From an uncultured Eubacteriales bacterium (GTDB lineage Bacteria; Bacillota; Clostridia; Oscillospirales; Acutalibacteraceae), in the NCBI GenBank assembly GCA_934692675.1, contig CAKUUD010000001.1, forward strand, positions 124,001 to 188,000: 64,000 bases of DNA, in the 5' to 3' direction. Below the pieces are notes generated by a model. It did not search any database and was not told the DNA's origin. It was given only the letters and a program-made list of their open reading frames with translations. A program made the translations under genes and the position numbers. Shown here piece after piece: positions 50,515 through 58,782 of this stretch (the stretch's first letter is position 1; each line of letters starts with the position of its first letter).

Positions 50515-51923
50515 ATCTTTTCATCGCCTTTCTTTTCTAACAAGTTGATTTTTTCAAGCACCACAATAGTTTCTACATGTTTTGTTCTTGGAAATAAATC
50601 AACCGGGAAAATTTTTTTGAATTGGTAATCTTCGGTTAACTCAAATAGTTTTTTAAGATCTTTTGATAAGGTTGCCGGATTGCATGAGATATATACTATA
50701 GTGCCGGGAGAAATTTTAACTAAATTTTCAATAAATTTTTCAGAACAGCCTTTTCTCGGAGGATCCGCAACTACTACATCGTAATTTAAGTTTTTATCTG
50801 AAATATTTTTAATTATTTCAGTTGAATCCGAGCATATAAAATCAATATTTTTGATATTGTTAATCTTTGCATTTTCTTTTGCGTTTTCTATGGCCTTTGG
50901 AACGATTTCTGTTCCGGTCACATGATTTACTCGGTGGGCCATTGTCATACCGATAGTGCCTATCCCGCAGTAAAAATCAATCAAATTCTGATCTTTTTTT
51001 AATTCGGAGTATTCCATGGCTATGGTATAAAGTTTTTCGGTTTGATCGTGGTTTATTTGGTAAAAAGATTCAGGAGAAATATTAAACTTCAAACCGCACA
51101 GAGTGTCTGTGATGTAATTTTTCCCATAAATCGTCTTGAAATTCTTGCCAAGGATAACATTTGTTTTTTCGGTGTTATAATTCAAAACTATTCCCGTGAT
51201 ATTTTTAAATTTTGTCGTTAAAAATTCAACTAAATTTTTTGAATTAAAATTTCCTCTATGATTTATCACCAAGCAAACCATTATTTCGCTGCAATCCGAG
51301 TTGCTCCTAATGTAGACGTGCCTAACAGTTCCTGAGTGAGAGACCTCATTATAAGGAAGAATATTATTGTTTTTCATCCAAATTTTTATGTGTCTTGTTA
51401 TGTCATCGAAAATTTCGGGCTGCAATTTGCAATTATCACAATTGCTTATATTATGGCTTCGAGATGCGAAAAATCCTGAAATTATGTTTTCGTCTTTATC
51501 TTTGCCGAGAGGGATTTGCGCTTTATTACGATACCCTGTGATTTTTTCTGAGCCAATTATTTTTTCGATTTGTAAGTTTTTAAATCCTCCTATACGAGAT
51601 AGGCAGTCCGAAACGTGTTTTTCTTTTATTTTTAATTCTGCAGGGTAGGAAAGATGCCTGAATGCGCACCCTCCACACTTGGAATAATAAGAGCAATCGC
51701 ACTCGATCCTATCGCATGAAGGCTTTATATATTTTTCAACTTTACCGACCAAGTAATTTTTTGCTTCCTTAATTATTTTAACTTCTACTTGGTCACCCAC
51801 AGCGGATTTTGGGACAAAAATTGCCATACAATTATATCTTCCTATCCCATCTCCGTTTATGTTTACGTCTTCTATAACAATTTCTACTTTGTCATTCTTT
51901 CTTAAATTCGATGTTGTACTCAT
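50511..51923 (-). CDS. rlmD: 23S rRNA (uracil-5-)-methyltransferase, RlmD/RumA family
   Basis: About 470 residues from the ATG at 51923 (AAAGAGAG upstream); the frame also has an ATG at 51965. An N-terminal TRAM domain (VEIVIEDVNINGDGIGRYN...) is followed by an Fe-S cluster motif with cysteines in CDRIECDCSYYSKCGGCAF. The SAM domain has LIDFYCGIGTIGMTMA and VVADPPRKGCSEKFI, and the catalytic Cys lies in VYISCNPATLSKDL. It makes 5-methyluridine in 23S rRNA. It is translationally coupled to dltA, an unusual operon partner. Confidence 0.93.
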   Translation of the reverse strand: MSTTSNLRKNDKVEIVIEDVNINGDGIGRYNCMAIFVPKSAVGDQVEVKIIKEAKNYLVGKVEKYIKPSCDRIECDCSYYSKCGGCAFRHLSYPAELKIKEKHVSDCLSRIGGFKNLQIEKIIGSEKITGYRNKAQIPLGKDKDENIISGFFASRSHNISNCDNCKLQPEIFDDITRHIKIWMKNNNILPYNEVSHSGTVRHVYIRSNSDCSEIMVCLVINHRGNFNSKNLVEFLTTKFKNITGIVLNYNTEKTNVILGKNFKTIYGKNYITDTLCGLKFNISPESFYQINHDQTEKLYTIAMEYSELKKDQNLIDFYCGIGTIGMTMAHRVNHVTGTEIVPKAIENAKENAKINNIKNIDFICSDSTEIIKNISDKNLNYDVVVADPPRKGCSEKFIENLVKISPGTIVYISCNPATLSKDLKKLFELTEDYQFKKIFPVDLFPRTKHVETIVVLEKINLLEKKGDEKI

Positions 51924-52011
51924 TTTTTCTCTCTTTGTTTTGTTAATTTTCATGTTGAAAATCATTATATCACAATTCTAAACATAATTCTACATATTGT
52001 GAGCTTATATT

Positions 52012-52041
52012 AAAAAAAGAGCCGCCCTTTACAGGCGACTC
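52012..52041 (-). terminator. Terminator of the Cys-rich peptide gene
   Basis: GAGCCGCC / GGCGACTC with a 7-nt loop, then seven T on the minus strand. Confidence 0.8.
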
Positions 52042-52057
52042 AAGTTTTAGGCGCTAA

Positions 52058-52189
52058 TCAACCGCCACAGCCACATCCGCAGCCATTTCCGCAACCACAG
52101 CTGTCGTCGCCGCAGCAGCAGCAAAGAACTATAATGATGAGAACAATTATGAAGCAGCAGTTATTTCCGCCAAAAAAGTTATTACACAT
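52058..52189 (-). CDS. Cys/Gly-rich single-pass membrane peptide (43 aa)
   Basis: ATG at 52189 with AAAAGGAGG seven bases upstream, stop TGA at 52058 and a terminator directly behind it. The peptide begins MCNNFFGGNNCC, has one hydrophobic helix (FIIVLIIIVL), then CCCC and a tail of alternating Cys and Gly (SCGCGNGCGCGCGG). Thirteen of 43 residues are Cys. Similar short Cys-Gly peptides occur in Clostridia, but I know of no function; metal binding, disulphide cross-linking or a spore-coat role are possible. Confidence 0.75.
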   Translation of the reverse strand: MCNNFFGGNNCCFIIVLIIIVLCCCCGDDSCGCGNGCGCGCGG

Positions 52190-52341
52190 GTATGAATTCC
52201 TCCTTTTAATATTTACATTAACATACTATTTCAGAGTAAATAATTTGGTTACTTATTTTTAAAATAAAATTTTTATAAACATTTTTTAATACAAAATGCA
52301 ACTATATGCATATATATTTTTCGATTTTAATAAAAAAATGA

Positions 52342-52370
52342 TTGACTTTACTCATATAAAGTTGTACTAT
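52342..52370 (+). promoter_or_regulatory. Promoter of the Nif11-AAA+ operon
   Basis: TTGACT (52342-52347), a 17-nt spacer and TACTAT (52365-52370), 40 bases before the ATG. Between the 52189 start and this promoter nothing else is seen. Confidence 0.75.
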
Positions 52371-52410
52371 GGTGCTATACTCAATTCAATTATGCTAAAG
52401 GAGGATTATT

Positions 52411-54465
52411 ATGGATATAGGTAAAAAAATTGAAGAAGTTTTTGGACAAATGAAACAAAGACCCATGTTAATGGATAAATTTTATGAACTAGAAAGTATG
52501 GAACAAGTCTACGAGTTTTTCCATTCCATAAGAGGAGGGTATACAAAACAAGAGTTTTATGATTATATATCCAATTTCTTGGATGAACTGGACGAGCTCG
52601 ACGAAGATAATAGTGATGATGAAATTAACATAGATGATCTAGACAATGTTGCCGGTGGCGTAGGCATGCAAAAGAAAGCTCTTGCAGGCGTTTTAGCGGC
52701 AATGTCTTTATTCCCTGCAGCTCCCACAGGATTACACGCGATGGAAAATGCTCAAAATTCCACGAAAATAGAAGCTAAAGCAGATAAGGATGATAAAGCT
52801 TCGGATGAAAATGCTAAAGCAGCTGAGGAGACTAAAGCCCCTGAGGAAAATAATGGAAAACAAGAAGTTAAAAAGAAATCCGGATATTTTTCTAAAATAA
52901 AAAAGTTCCTTTTTAGAAATAAAGGAAAAATAGCGTTGACTTTCGCTGTGGTAGCTCTTTCTGCTATTACTTTCTATAATCGTGATAAGATAGGTGATGG
53001 CGCAAATAAGATAATAGAATTTTTGAAAGAAACATTTGCCTCTAAAACCAAGATAAAACTGGATGGATTAAAAGATCCTATTGATATGAATTTAGATGCC
53101 AAAACACTTGATGAGGAGATTAATAAGAAGATTGGAGATAATCTTAAGGAAAATAGCGATTTTAAAAATAAGCTCATTGAGGAATATTATTCCAAAAGTA
53201 AAAACATGAGCTGGTATAATAAAATTCCTGTTATTCGCGGAATAGTAAGTATGTTAAGTTTAGGCGCGGGTGCAGCCATGAATGTATCAGATCTTTTAGG
53301 CTATATTTCCAAGCTACAAAACCTTATACTCGATATAGTGAACCCATATGGTCTTATTGGAAGAGTTTTTGATTTTAATAAGGTGATATGTGATCCTGTT
53401 ACACCTGTTGAATCCAACGAAAATATAAACAAGGCATTTTCAGAAATAAAAGGACAAGAAAAAGCCAAAAAACAACTAAGAAGAGCAATTTCCTCAATGG
53501 TAGTGGATAAATATTCTGATTTCCTCAAAGGTGACTCACCTAAAACCGGAGATGTTTTCTATTTCATCGGACCATCCGGCGTAGGAAAAACTTACATGGC
53601 TTTGAAATTATGTGAGCATAAAGCTTTTACTAATGATGATCAACCATATCTTTTCTCTGCAGGAGATATCGACAGTAAATCAGAAGAATCTATTGTTGAA
53701 CAGATTTTCGGACCAAAATCAAGCGATTATTATGGACACGATGGCAACAGAAAAACAAAGAGCAGTTTGTATAGTTACATTAAGAATCATCCAAGCGGCG
53801 TAGTTATATTTGATGAATACGATAAACTTCCAGACAACAGTTTGGACGAAGTATTTAGAAGTGTAATGGATAAAGGAAAAGTAACAGTAGCGGGTCAGGA
53901 ACTCGATTGCTCTGGAGTAACATTTATTTTAACTTCTAATGAAAGCAAAGAGTCGCTTAACCTAAAAGGCGGCAACAAGGCCAGGGAAGACGACGATTCT
54001 ATTACTTACCATACTCATGACGTATCGTTTACAAACAGAATTCGTATTGTTGAGTTCGAAAAATTATTCGAAGATAATTTCGTGGAAATTGCAAAAACCA
54101 GCCTATACGGAAAACTTAGAGAAAGATATTCTCAAAAAGAAATGGGCGGCATAAATTTAACAATGAGCGACGATACTTTGCAAAAAATAGCTGATAAAGC
54201 AGTAAAATATGGCAAGGGCGCTCGTTATATTACCATTGACCTCGTACAAGAGGCTGCTCAAGCTTTAACAGAATTGCTGTTCAATAATTACGATGGGAAT
54301 ATCAAGAAATTTAAAGGCAAGACAGTTGAGCTTGTTTATAAACTCGTAGATGTTTCAGAAGAGGAAGCAAAATATGATGCTCCTATGGACGAAGAGGGAA
54401 AATACTATGTCAAAGTGGGAGATACGTACAAACGCTGGGAATTTGAGGCTATTTTAAAAGACTAA
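52411..54465 (+). CDS. Nif11-leader / double-glycine protein fused to a ClpB-like AAA+ ATPase
   Basis: 684 residues with AAAGGAGG before the ATG. Residues 1-83 look like a Nif11-type RiPP leader: a helical start, ELESMEQVYEFFHSIRGGYT and QEFYDYI, an acidic stretch, then DDLDNVAGG (GG 82-83). Residues 86-110 resemble a signal peptide (basic MQKKA, hydrophobic core, LHA). A Glu/Lys-rich linker, a membrane-like helix (173-190) and a hydrophobic patch (275-305) follow. The AAA+ domain (about 345-620) has Walker A GPSGVGKT (387-394), Walker B VVIFDEYD (464-471), sensor 1 ILTSNES and a sensor-2-like GKGARYI. It is closest in pattern to the second ATPase ring of ClpB/ClpA, without Clp N or D1 domains. 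It is co-transcribed with a degenerate partner. Function unknown. Confidence 0.85.
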   Translation: MDIGKKIEEVFGQMKQRPMLMDKFYELESMEQVYEFFHSIRGGYTKQEFYDYISNFLDELDELDEDNSDDEINIDDLDNVAGGVGMQKKALAGVLAAMSLFPAAPTGLHAMENAQNSTKIEAKADKDDKASDENAKAAEETKAPEENNGKQEVKKKSGYFSKIKKFLFRNKGKIALTFAVVALSAITFYNRDKIGDGANKIIEFLKETFASKTKIKLDGLKDPIDMNLDAKTLDEEINKKIGDNLKENSDFKNKLIEEYYSKSKNMSWYNKIPVIRGIVSMLSLGAGAAMNVSDLLGYISKLQNLILDIVNPYGLIGRVFDFNKVICDPVTPVESNENINKAFSEIKGQEKAKKQLRRAISSMVVDKYSDFLKGDSPKTGDVFYFIGPSGVGKTYMALKLCEHKAFTNDDQPYLFSAGDIDSKSEESIVEQIFGPKSSDYYGHDGNRKTKSSLYSYIKNHPSGVVIFDEYDKLPDNSLDEVFRSVMDKGKVTVAGQELDCSGVTFILTSNESKESLNLKGGNKAREDDDSITYHTHDVSFTNRIRIVEFEKLFEDNFVEIAKTSLYGKLRERYSQKEMGGINLTMSDDTLQKIADKAVKYGKGARYITIDLVQEAAQALTELLFNNYDGNIKKFKGKTVELVYKLVDVSEEEAKYDAPMDEEGKYYVKVGDTYKRWEFEAILKD

Positions 54466-54489
54466 AATATAAGTATGGGAGAGATGAAG

Positions 54490-55923
54490 ATGGTAAAAAA
54501 TATTGATAGGATGATTGAGTCAGTAATAGAAAGAGAAGACCTAATGAGAGAACTAGCCGAGAAAGAATCTTATGATGATGTTTATGATTTTTGTACTTCC
54601 ATAGAGGACGGATATACTCAAGAAGAGTTATTTGAGTTTTTAGAGGGTGCGTACGGAGATTATGGATATATGCCTTCAGAACTCGAGGACGCTACACTAA
54701 ATTGCGTAGCAGGAGGGAAAGGGAGCTTAAAAGGAAAAATGATGGCGGGGGTGCTTTCTTCTCTCACTTTATTCCCGGTCAGCGCAGTAGGAACAAGCGC
54801 TTTAAATCAAGATTCTTCTGGCGAAAAAAATCCTATCGATATCGTGGATGGCAATCAAAGTTCAAATATAGGAATAAAAGCGCTCTCGGCAATGCGTTCC
54901 TATAAATATTTGAAAGGCGGTCCAAACATATTTAAGCCTGTTGATACTACAAAAAAATTACATAGGCGTTTAAGAGGAGTTGAAGGCCAGAAAAAAGCCA
55001 AAGCACAGATAGAGGCATATCTTGAAAAAATCGAAAACGAAACTCAAGAATGCCTGGAGCAAAATAAAAAATATGATCATGCAGATGTGCTTTGTTTTAA
55101 TGGCGCCAGAGAAAAAGAATGGAGAGAAAGTTTGCGTGCTCTTAGAAATTATTATAAAACTCGTTTCCATTTGGCTCCCGGTAACCAAGCTGTGTGTATA
55201 GACATTGTACAAGATGCATGGAAATCTAATCCATCAAAAATTATCGAAGAGCTACTTTCTAAGGCTCAGGATTTTGTTCAAAAAGATGGTAAATATTTGG
55301 TGGTTATCGAAGATTTAAATGACACCTTTAACAAGGATATTTATAATGTGTTTGCCGAAGCTAAAAAATCCGGTACTGTAGAGTTTAACGGCAAGGAGTA
55401 TGATTTATCTAAGGGAATGTTTGTTCTTATTTCATCAGTTGAAGATTCGGAAAAAGCTTTTTCTAACAATCTTTCTAAAGATGTGTACGATGAGCTTAAA
55501 GAAGGAATTATAAACTTTGAGGAATATACTCCCTCTGAATATAAAGAAATTATCAGAGATAAATTTTCGTTCGAAGAAACCCTTATCGAGAGCTATTTAG
55601 ACAGAAAATTGTTCTTGTCTAAAAATAAAGACGAAGAGATATGGGATAAATATTCCACGGCGCTCAATATGCTGGATGATTACAAAGAGGATCTAGATAA
55701 TATTTCCCGTGAATTGTATGATTACATACATTCTCACAGTCACAAAGATAATTGTAGACGCATACCATCAATTTTGTTTAACTGGGAATACATGGAGCTC
55801 CTGGAAAAACAATCTCCGTATAAATTGATGTTTACATCTGATCAAAAGAAAGTAGTGGATGAGTTTAAATCCGAAGCGGACAATGAAATCGATAAAAATA
55901 ATTTAATAATCAGCAATATATAA
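54490..55923 (+). CDS. Nif11-leader / double-glycine protein with degenerate AAA+ domain
   Basis: 477 residues from the ATG at 54490, eight bases after GGAG; the ATG at 54475 precedes that site. Residues 1-76 repeat the leader of the upstream protein (EKESYDDVYDFCTSIEDGYT, QEELFEFLEG, NCVAGG, GG 75-76). A basic-hydrophobic segment follows (LKGKMMAGVLSSLTLFPVSA). The AAA+ fold can be traced: GVEGQKKAKAQIEAYL aligns with the GQEKAKKQLRRA start of its partner, but Walker A is replaced by LCFNGAREKEWRES (no GKT/S). Walker B reads YLVVIEDLND, and GTVEFNGKEYDLSKGMFVLIS keeps the later strand. It should not hydrolyse ATP and may act as a regulatory or structural subunit of the 52411 protein. It begins 24 nt after that gene ends. 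Confidence 0.82.
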   Translation: MVKNIDRMIESVIEREDLMRELAEKESYDDVYDFCTSIEDGYTQEELFEFLEGAYGDYGYMPSELEDATLNCVAGGKGSLKGKMMAGVLSSLTLFPVSAVGTSALNQDSSGEKNPIDIVDGNQSSNIGIKALSAMRSYKYLKGGPNIFKPVDTTKKLHRRLRGVEGQKKAKAQIEAYLEKIENETQECLEQNKKYDHADVLCFNGAREKEWRESLRALRNYYKTRFHLAPGNQAVCIDIVQDAWKSNPSKIIEELLSKAQDFVQKDGKYLVVIEDLNDTFNKDIYNVFAEAKKSGTVEFNGKEYDLSKGMFVLISSVEDSEKAFSNNLSKDVYDELKEGIINFEEYTPSEYKEIIRDKFSFEETLIESYLDRKLFLSKNKDEEIWDKYSTALNMLDDYKEDLDNISRELYDYIHSHSHKDNCRRIPSILFNWEYMELLEKQSPYKLMFTSDQKKVVDEFKSEADNEIDKNNLIISNI

Positions 55924-55927
55924 AATT

Positions 55928-55971
55928 TTCCCGGAAAGCTGCAATTTTAGTGCTTTCCGGGAATTTGTTTT
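55928..55971. terminator. Terminator of the Nif11-AAA+ operon
   Basis: TTCCCGGAAAGC (55928-55939) / GCTTTCCGGGAA (55952-55963) then TTTGTTTTTT. Confidence 0.88.
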
Positions 55972-56002
55972 TTATTTATAGATTTTCACTATAAATTTTT
56001 GA

Positions 56003-57157
56003 TTAAAATTCGTATTTGTTTTCTACGATTTGTAGGTATGAGCTCTGGAAAAAGTTTATTATACGAGGCAACTTGCTTTTGTAGTCGCAGGCTTTAATTT
56101 GCCTTTCTATGTTATGGGTTATTTTTGATACATTTTTGTGTGATTCGAGTAACTTATCTTTCGGCGGGAGAATCGGAGTGTGATTTCTTTTGTTCTCTGC
56201 GTACTGCTTTTTGAACTCCTCGCATATTGAAGGATAATTTTCCAATTCAGCACAAAGCTCTTTAAATTCATCTTTTAATGTAGGGTTGGTTAGCAAGTTT
56301 TCAATTCTGATTTTTAAATTCATCAATTCACAAAGGTTCGAATCGATGTTTTCTTTATCCATAGCGCGACATGAATTTTTATGTAATCTTTGACAGTCAT
56401 CAAGTATTTTTTCCACGGTGTCGTTGTTACCAGTTTTAGTGATTCCACTATTTTTTATGGTCTTGTTTAAAAATTCATTTAGCTCAGGCATTGTTTTAGT
56501 TTTATATTCAGACATGTTATCAAGAATTTTTCCCATGATGCCTTCGAATTTTACTTTTGCATTATCATCTTTGCAAAAATTTTGGATGCTCATCGATAGA
56601 GAGGGGTCATCCATGGTATTTATATCGTCAATCATGTGTAATATTATATCGTCCCTCAAATAAGTGTTCTGAGTATTGAAGCGATAAGTATACCTAGATG
56701 TGTATGCGTAGTTTTCTCTAATAATCATTTCTATAAATTTTTTTAATTCGCCCGGAAATTTTGAAAAATTACTGCTTATATGGCGCCACATGCATTCTAT
56801 GTATTTTGATTTTGCAATGGATTTTTCGCCGTCGTTTATTGCGCAGTAGTACTCTTCCAGCCAGTAAACACTGTCAGATTTTTGCGGAGGCGGGTTTGAA
56901 AATATTTTTTTAGAAATTTTATTTGCCGTTATTGCTACCATTCCTCCGATGGGAAAGATTCCTAGTCTTATCATCTTAGAGGATGTAATAGTGATTTTTC
57001 TCCAATTTTTTGTCAAAAATTTTTTACATGTATTCGAACGTTGTGGTTCGTTACATGGTACTGTGGGCGTGTCAGCAAGCAAGCTAGGTACCGAACTTGA
57101 CACCAACAAGCAACTTAATAGTGTGGAAAGCATTTTTTTGTTTAAGATAATCATCAA
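56003..57157 (-). CDS. Secreted protein of unknown function (384 aa)
   Basis: CAGGAGG precedes the ATG by eight bases. Signal peptide 1 to about 29 (KKMLSTLLSCLLVSSSVPSLLA). Residues 60-80 are a second hydrophobic segment (MIRLGIFPIGGMVAITA). The rest is mostly helical and charged with several Cys (NFCKDDNAK, DDCQRLHKNSCRA, LCELMNLK, ELCAELENY, SICEEF), which could form disulphides outside the cell. No family recognised. It converges on the Nif11-AAA+ operon. Confidence 0.75.
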   Translation of the reverse strand: MMIILNKKMLSTLLSCLLVSSSVPSLLADTPTVPCNEPQRSNTCKKFLTKNWRKITITSSKMIRLGIFPIGGMVAITANKISKKIFSNPPPQKSDSVYWLEEYYCAINDGEKSIAKSKYIECMWRHISSNFSKFPGELKKFIEMIIRENYAYTSRYTYRFNTQNTYLRDDIILHMIDDINTMDDPSLSMSIQNFCKDDNAKVKFEGIMGKILDNMSEYKTKTMPELNEFLNKTIKNSGITKTGNNDTVEKILDDCQRLHKNSCRAMDKENIDSNLCELMNLKIRIENLLTNPTLKDEFKELCAELENYPSICEEFKKQYAENKRNHTPILPPKDKLLESHKNVSKITHNIERQIKACDYKSKLPRIINFFQSSYLQIVENKYEF

Positions 57158-57220
57158 TTGAACCTCCTGGTTTTTACTATATAATAATTATATTGCTCTT
57201 TTTTAATGAAATCAATAAAA

Positions 57221-57250
57221 AACAACCTTTCTTATAAATGAAAGGCTGTT
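57221..57250 (-). terminator. tyrS terminator
   Basis: AACAACCTTTC / GAAAGGCTGTT (one G-T pair) with an 8-nt loop and TTTTTT on the minus strand. Confidence 0.8.
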
Positions 57251-57268
57251 TTCCAATTTTAACTAATA

Positions 57269-58492
57269 TTATCCCAAAATTACTTTTTTAAAAGTTTTTT
57301 TACCTTTTTTAACAACTATCCCATCGGCCAAATCTGATTTGCTTATTTCAAAATTTACATCTGATATTTTTTCGTTGTTTATTGAGATTCCACCTTGTTG
57401 CACAAGTCTTCTTGCTTCGCTTTTAGACGGTGCAATTCCGGCGCTTACAATCATTTCTAGAATGTTTGCATTATCGCTTGAGAATTTGGAACTTTCCAAT
57501 ACAACAGTAGGCATATTTTCTTCGGAATTTTTTGCTCCAAACAAAGCTTTTGAAGTTTCTTGAGCTTTAATCGCCTCTTCTTCTCCATGAACAAGTTTGG
57601 TCACTTCGAATGCCAAAATTTCTTTTACTTGATTTATTTTTTCATCTTTATATTCAGCGTATTCTTTTATTTTTTCCACTGGAATAAAAGTAAGCATATT
57701 CATGCAGTTTATTACGTCTTTGTCATTGACGTTTCTCCAGTACTGGTAAAATTCATACGGAGAAGTTTTTTCTTTGTCTATCCACAGAGCACCTTTTTCG
57801 GTTTTTCCCATCTTTTTTCCTTCGCTGGTGGTAAGGAGTTTAAATGTAAGCCCAAAAACCTCTTTCTTGTCCATTTTCCTGGTTAGTTCCACTCCGCCGA
57901 TTATATTGCTCCATTGATCATCTCCGCCAAGTTCCAACAAGCAGTTGTACTTTCTATTTAAAACCAAAAAATCATAACTTTGCATTAACATATAATTGAG
58001 TTCAAAAAAAGTCAAACCCTTTTCAAGTCTTTGTTTATAGCACTCTGCGGCAAGCATTCTGTTAACTGAAAAATGAACTCCTACTTCTCTTAAAAAATCG
58101 ATGTATTTAAGATTTTCCAGCCAGTCAGCGTTATTAACAATAATTGCCTTGCCCGGTGCAAAATCGAGGAACCTTGAGGCCTGTTTTTTGAAGCATTCTA
58201 TATTATGATTAATTTCTTCTTTAGTGAGCATTTTGCGCATATCGGTTTTTCCGGATGGATCACCTACAAGACCTGTTCCGCCTCCGAAAAGAATAATCGG
58301 GATGTGCCCCGCACGTTGAAGGCGTGCCATTACCATAATTTGAACAAAATGTCCTACATGAAGGCTGTCCGCTGTTGGTTCAAAACCTATATAAAAGTGA
58401 ACACCCTTTTCCTTTAAAAGTTCTTTTACTTTTTCTTCATTGGTAACCTGAGCAATTAATTCCCTGTCAGTCAGTTCTTTATAGATATCCAT
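57269..58492 (-). CDS. tyrS: Tyrosine--tRNA ligase
   Basis: 407 residues, a TyrRS of bacterial type. HIGH-like HVGHFVQIMVMARLQ, the ATP loop GGGTGLVGDPSGKTDMR, the substrate segment ELNYMLMQSYDFLVL, and KMSKS-like KMGKTEKGALW. The C-terminal S4 domain (SEARRLVQQGGISINNEKI) binds tRNA. The KMGKT form of the signature is found in one TyrRS subgroup (TyrZ/E. coli-like). No T-box-like leader is evident in the 290-bp region shared with the rpoB promoter. Confidence 0.96.
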   Translation of the reverse strand: MDIYKELTDRELIAQVTNEEKVKELLKEKGVHFYIGFEPTADSLHVGHFVQIMVMARLQRAGHIPIILFGGGTGLVGDPSGKTDMRKMLTKEEINHNIECFKKQASRFLDFAPGKAIIVNNADWLENLKYIDFLREVGVHFSVNRMLAAECYKQRLEKGLTFFELNYMLMQSYDFLVLNRKYNCLLELGGDDQWSNIIGGVELTRKMDKKEVFGLTFKLLTTSEGKKMGKTEKGALWIDKEKTSPYEFYQYWRNVNDKDVINCMNMLTFIPVEKIKEYAEYKDEKINQVKEILAFEVTKLVHGEEEAIKAQETSKALFGAKNSEENMPTVVLESSKFSSDNANILEMIVSAGIAPSKSEARRLVQQGGISINNEKISDVNFEISKSDLADGIVVKKGKKTFKKVILG

Positions 58493-58534
58493 TGTGCACC
58501 TCTGAGACGTATAAAATTATTCACATACTTGTAC

Positions 58535-58563
58535 TTGACATTTATTCAAAAATGTAGTAGAAT
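58535..58563 (+). promoter_or_regulatory. rpoB promoter
   Basis: TTGACA (58535-58540), a 17-nt spacer and TAGAAT (58558-58563). It leaves a leader of about 210 nt. The rest of 58493-58782 is AT-rich and shows no RNA motif I can name. Confidence 0.75.
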
Positions 58564-58782
58564 ACAATATTGCATTAATAATACGAAAACGCATTAAAAT
58601 CAGTTCTATACTATCATGAATTTATTGTAAAATCAAGTAGAATTTCATAATTTTTTTAACAAAATAATCTAAAATAAAACTGAGAGAGAATGTGTCGATC
58701 GATTATATATTATGATGTGTACACGATTATTATAATTATTTTTTACCGATTATAATTAAAAAATATTGAAATGGAGTGTTTT

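Noticed and set aside
58493..58782. T-box before tyrS or ribosomal-protein-type leader before rpoB
   Set aside because: No specifier stem, T-box sequence or attenuator hairpin could be identified in this AT-rich stretch.
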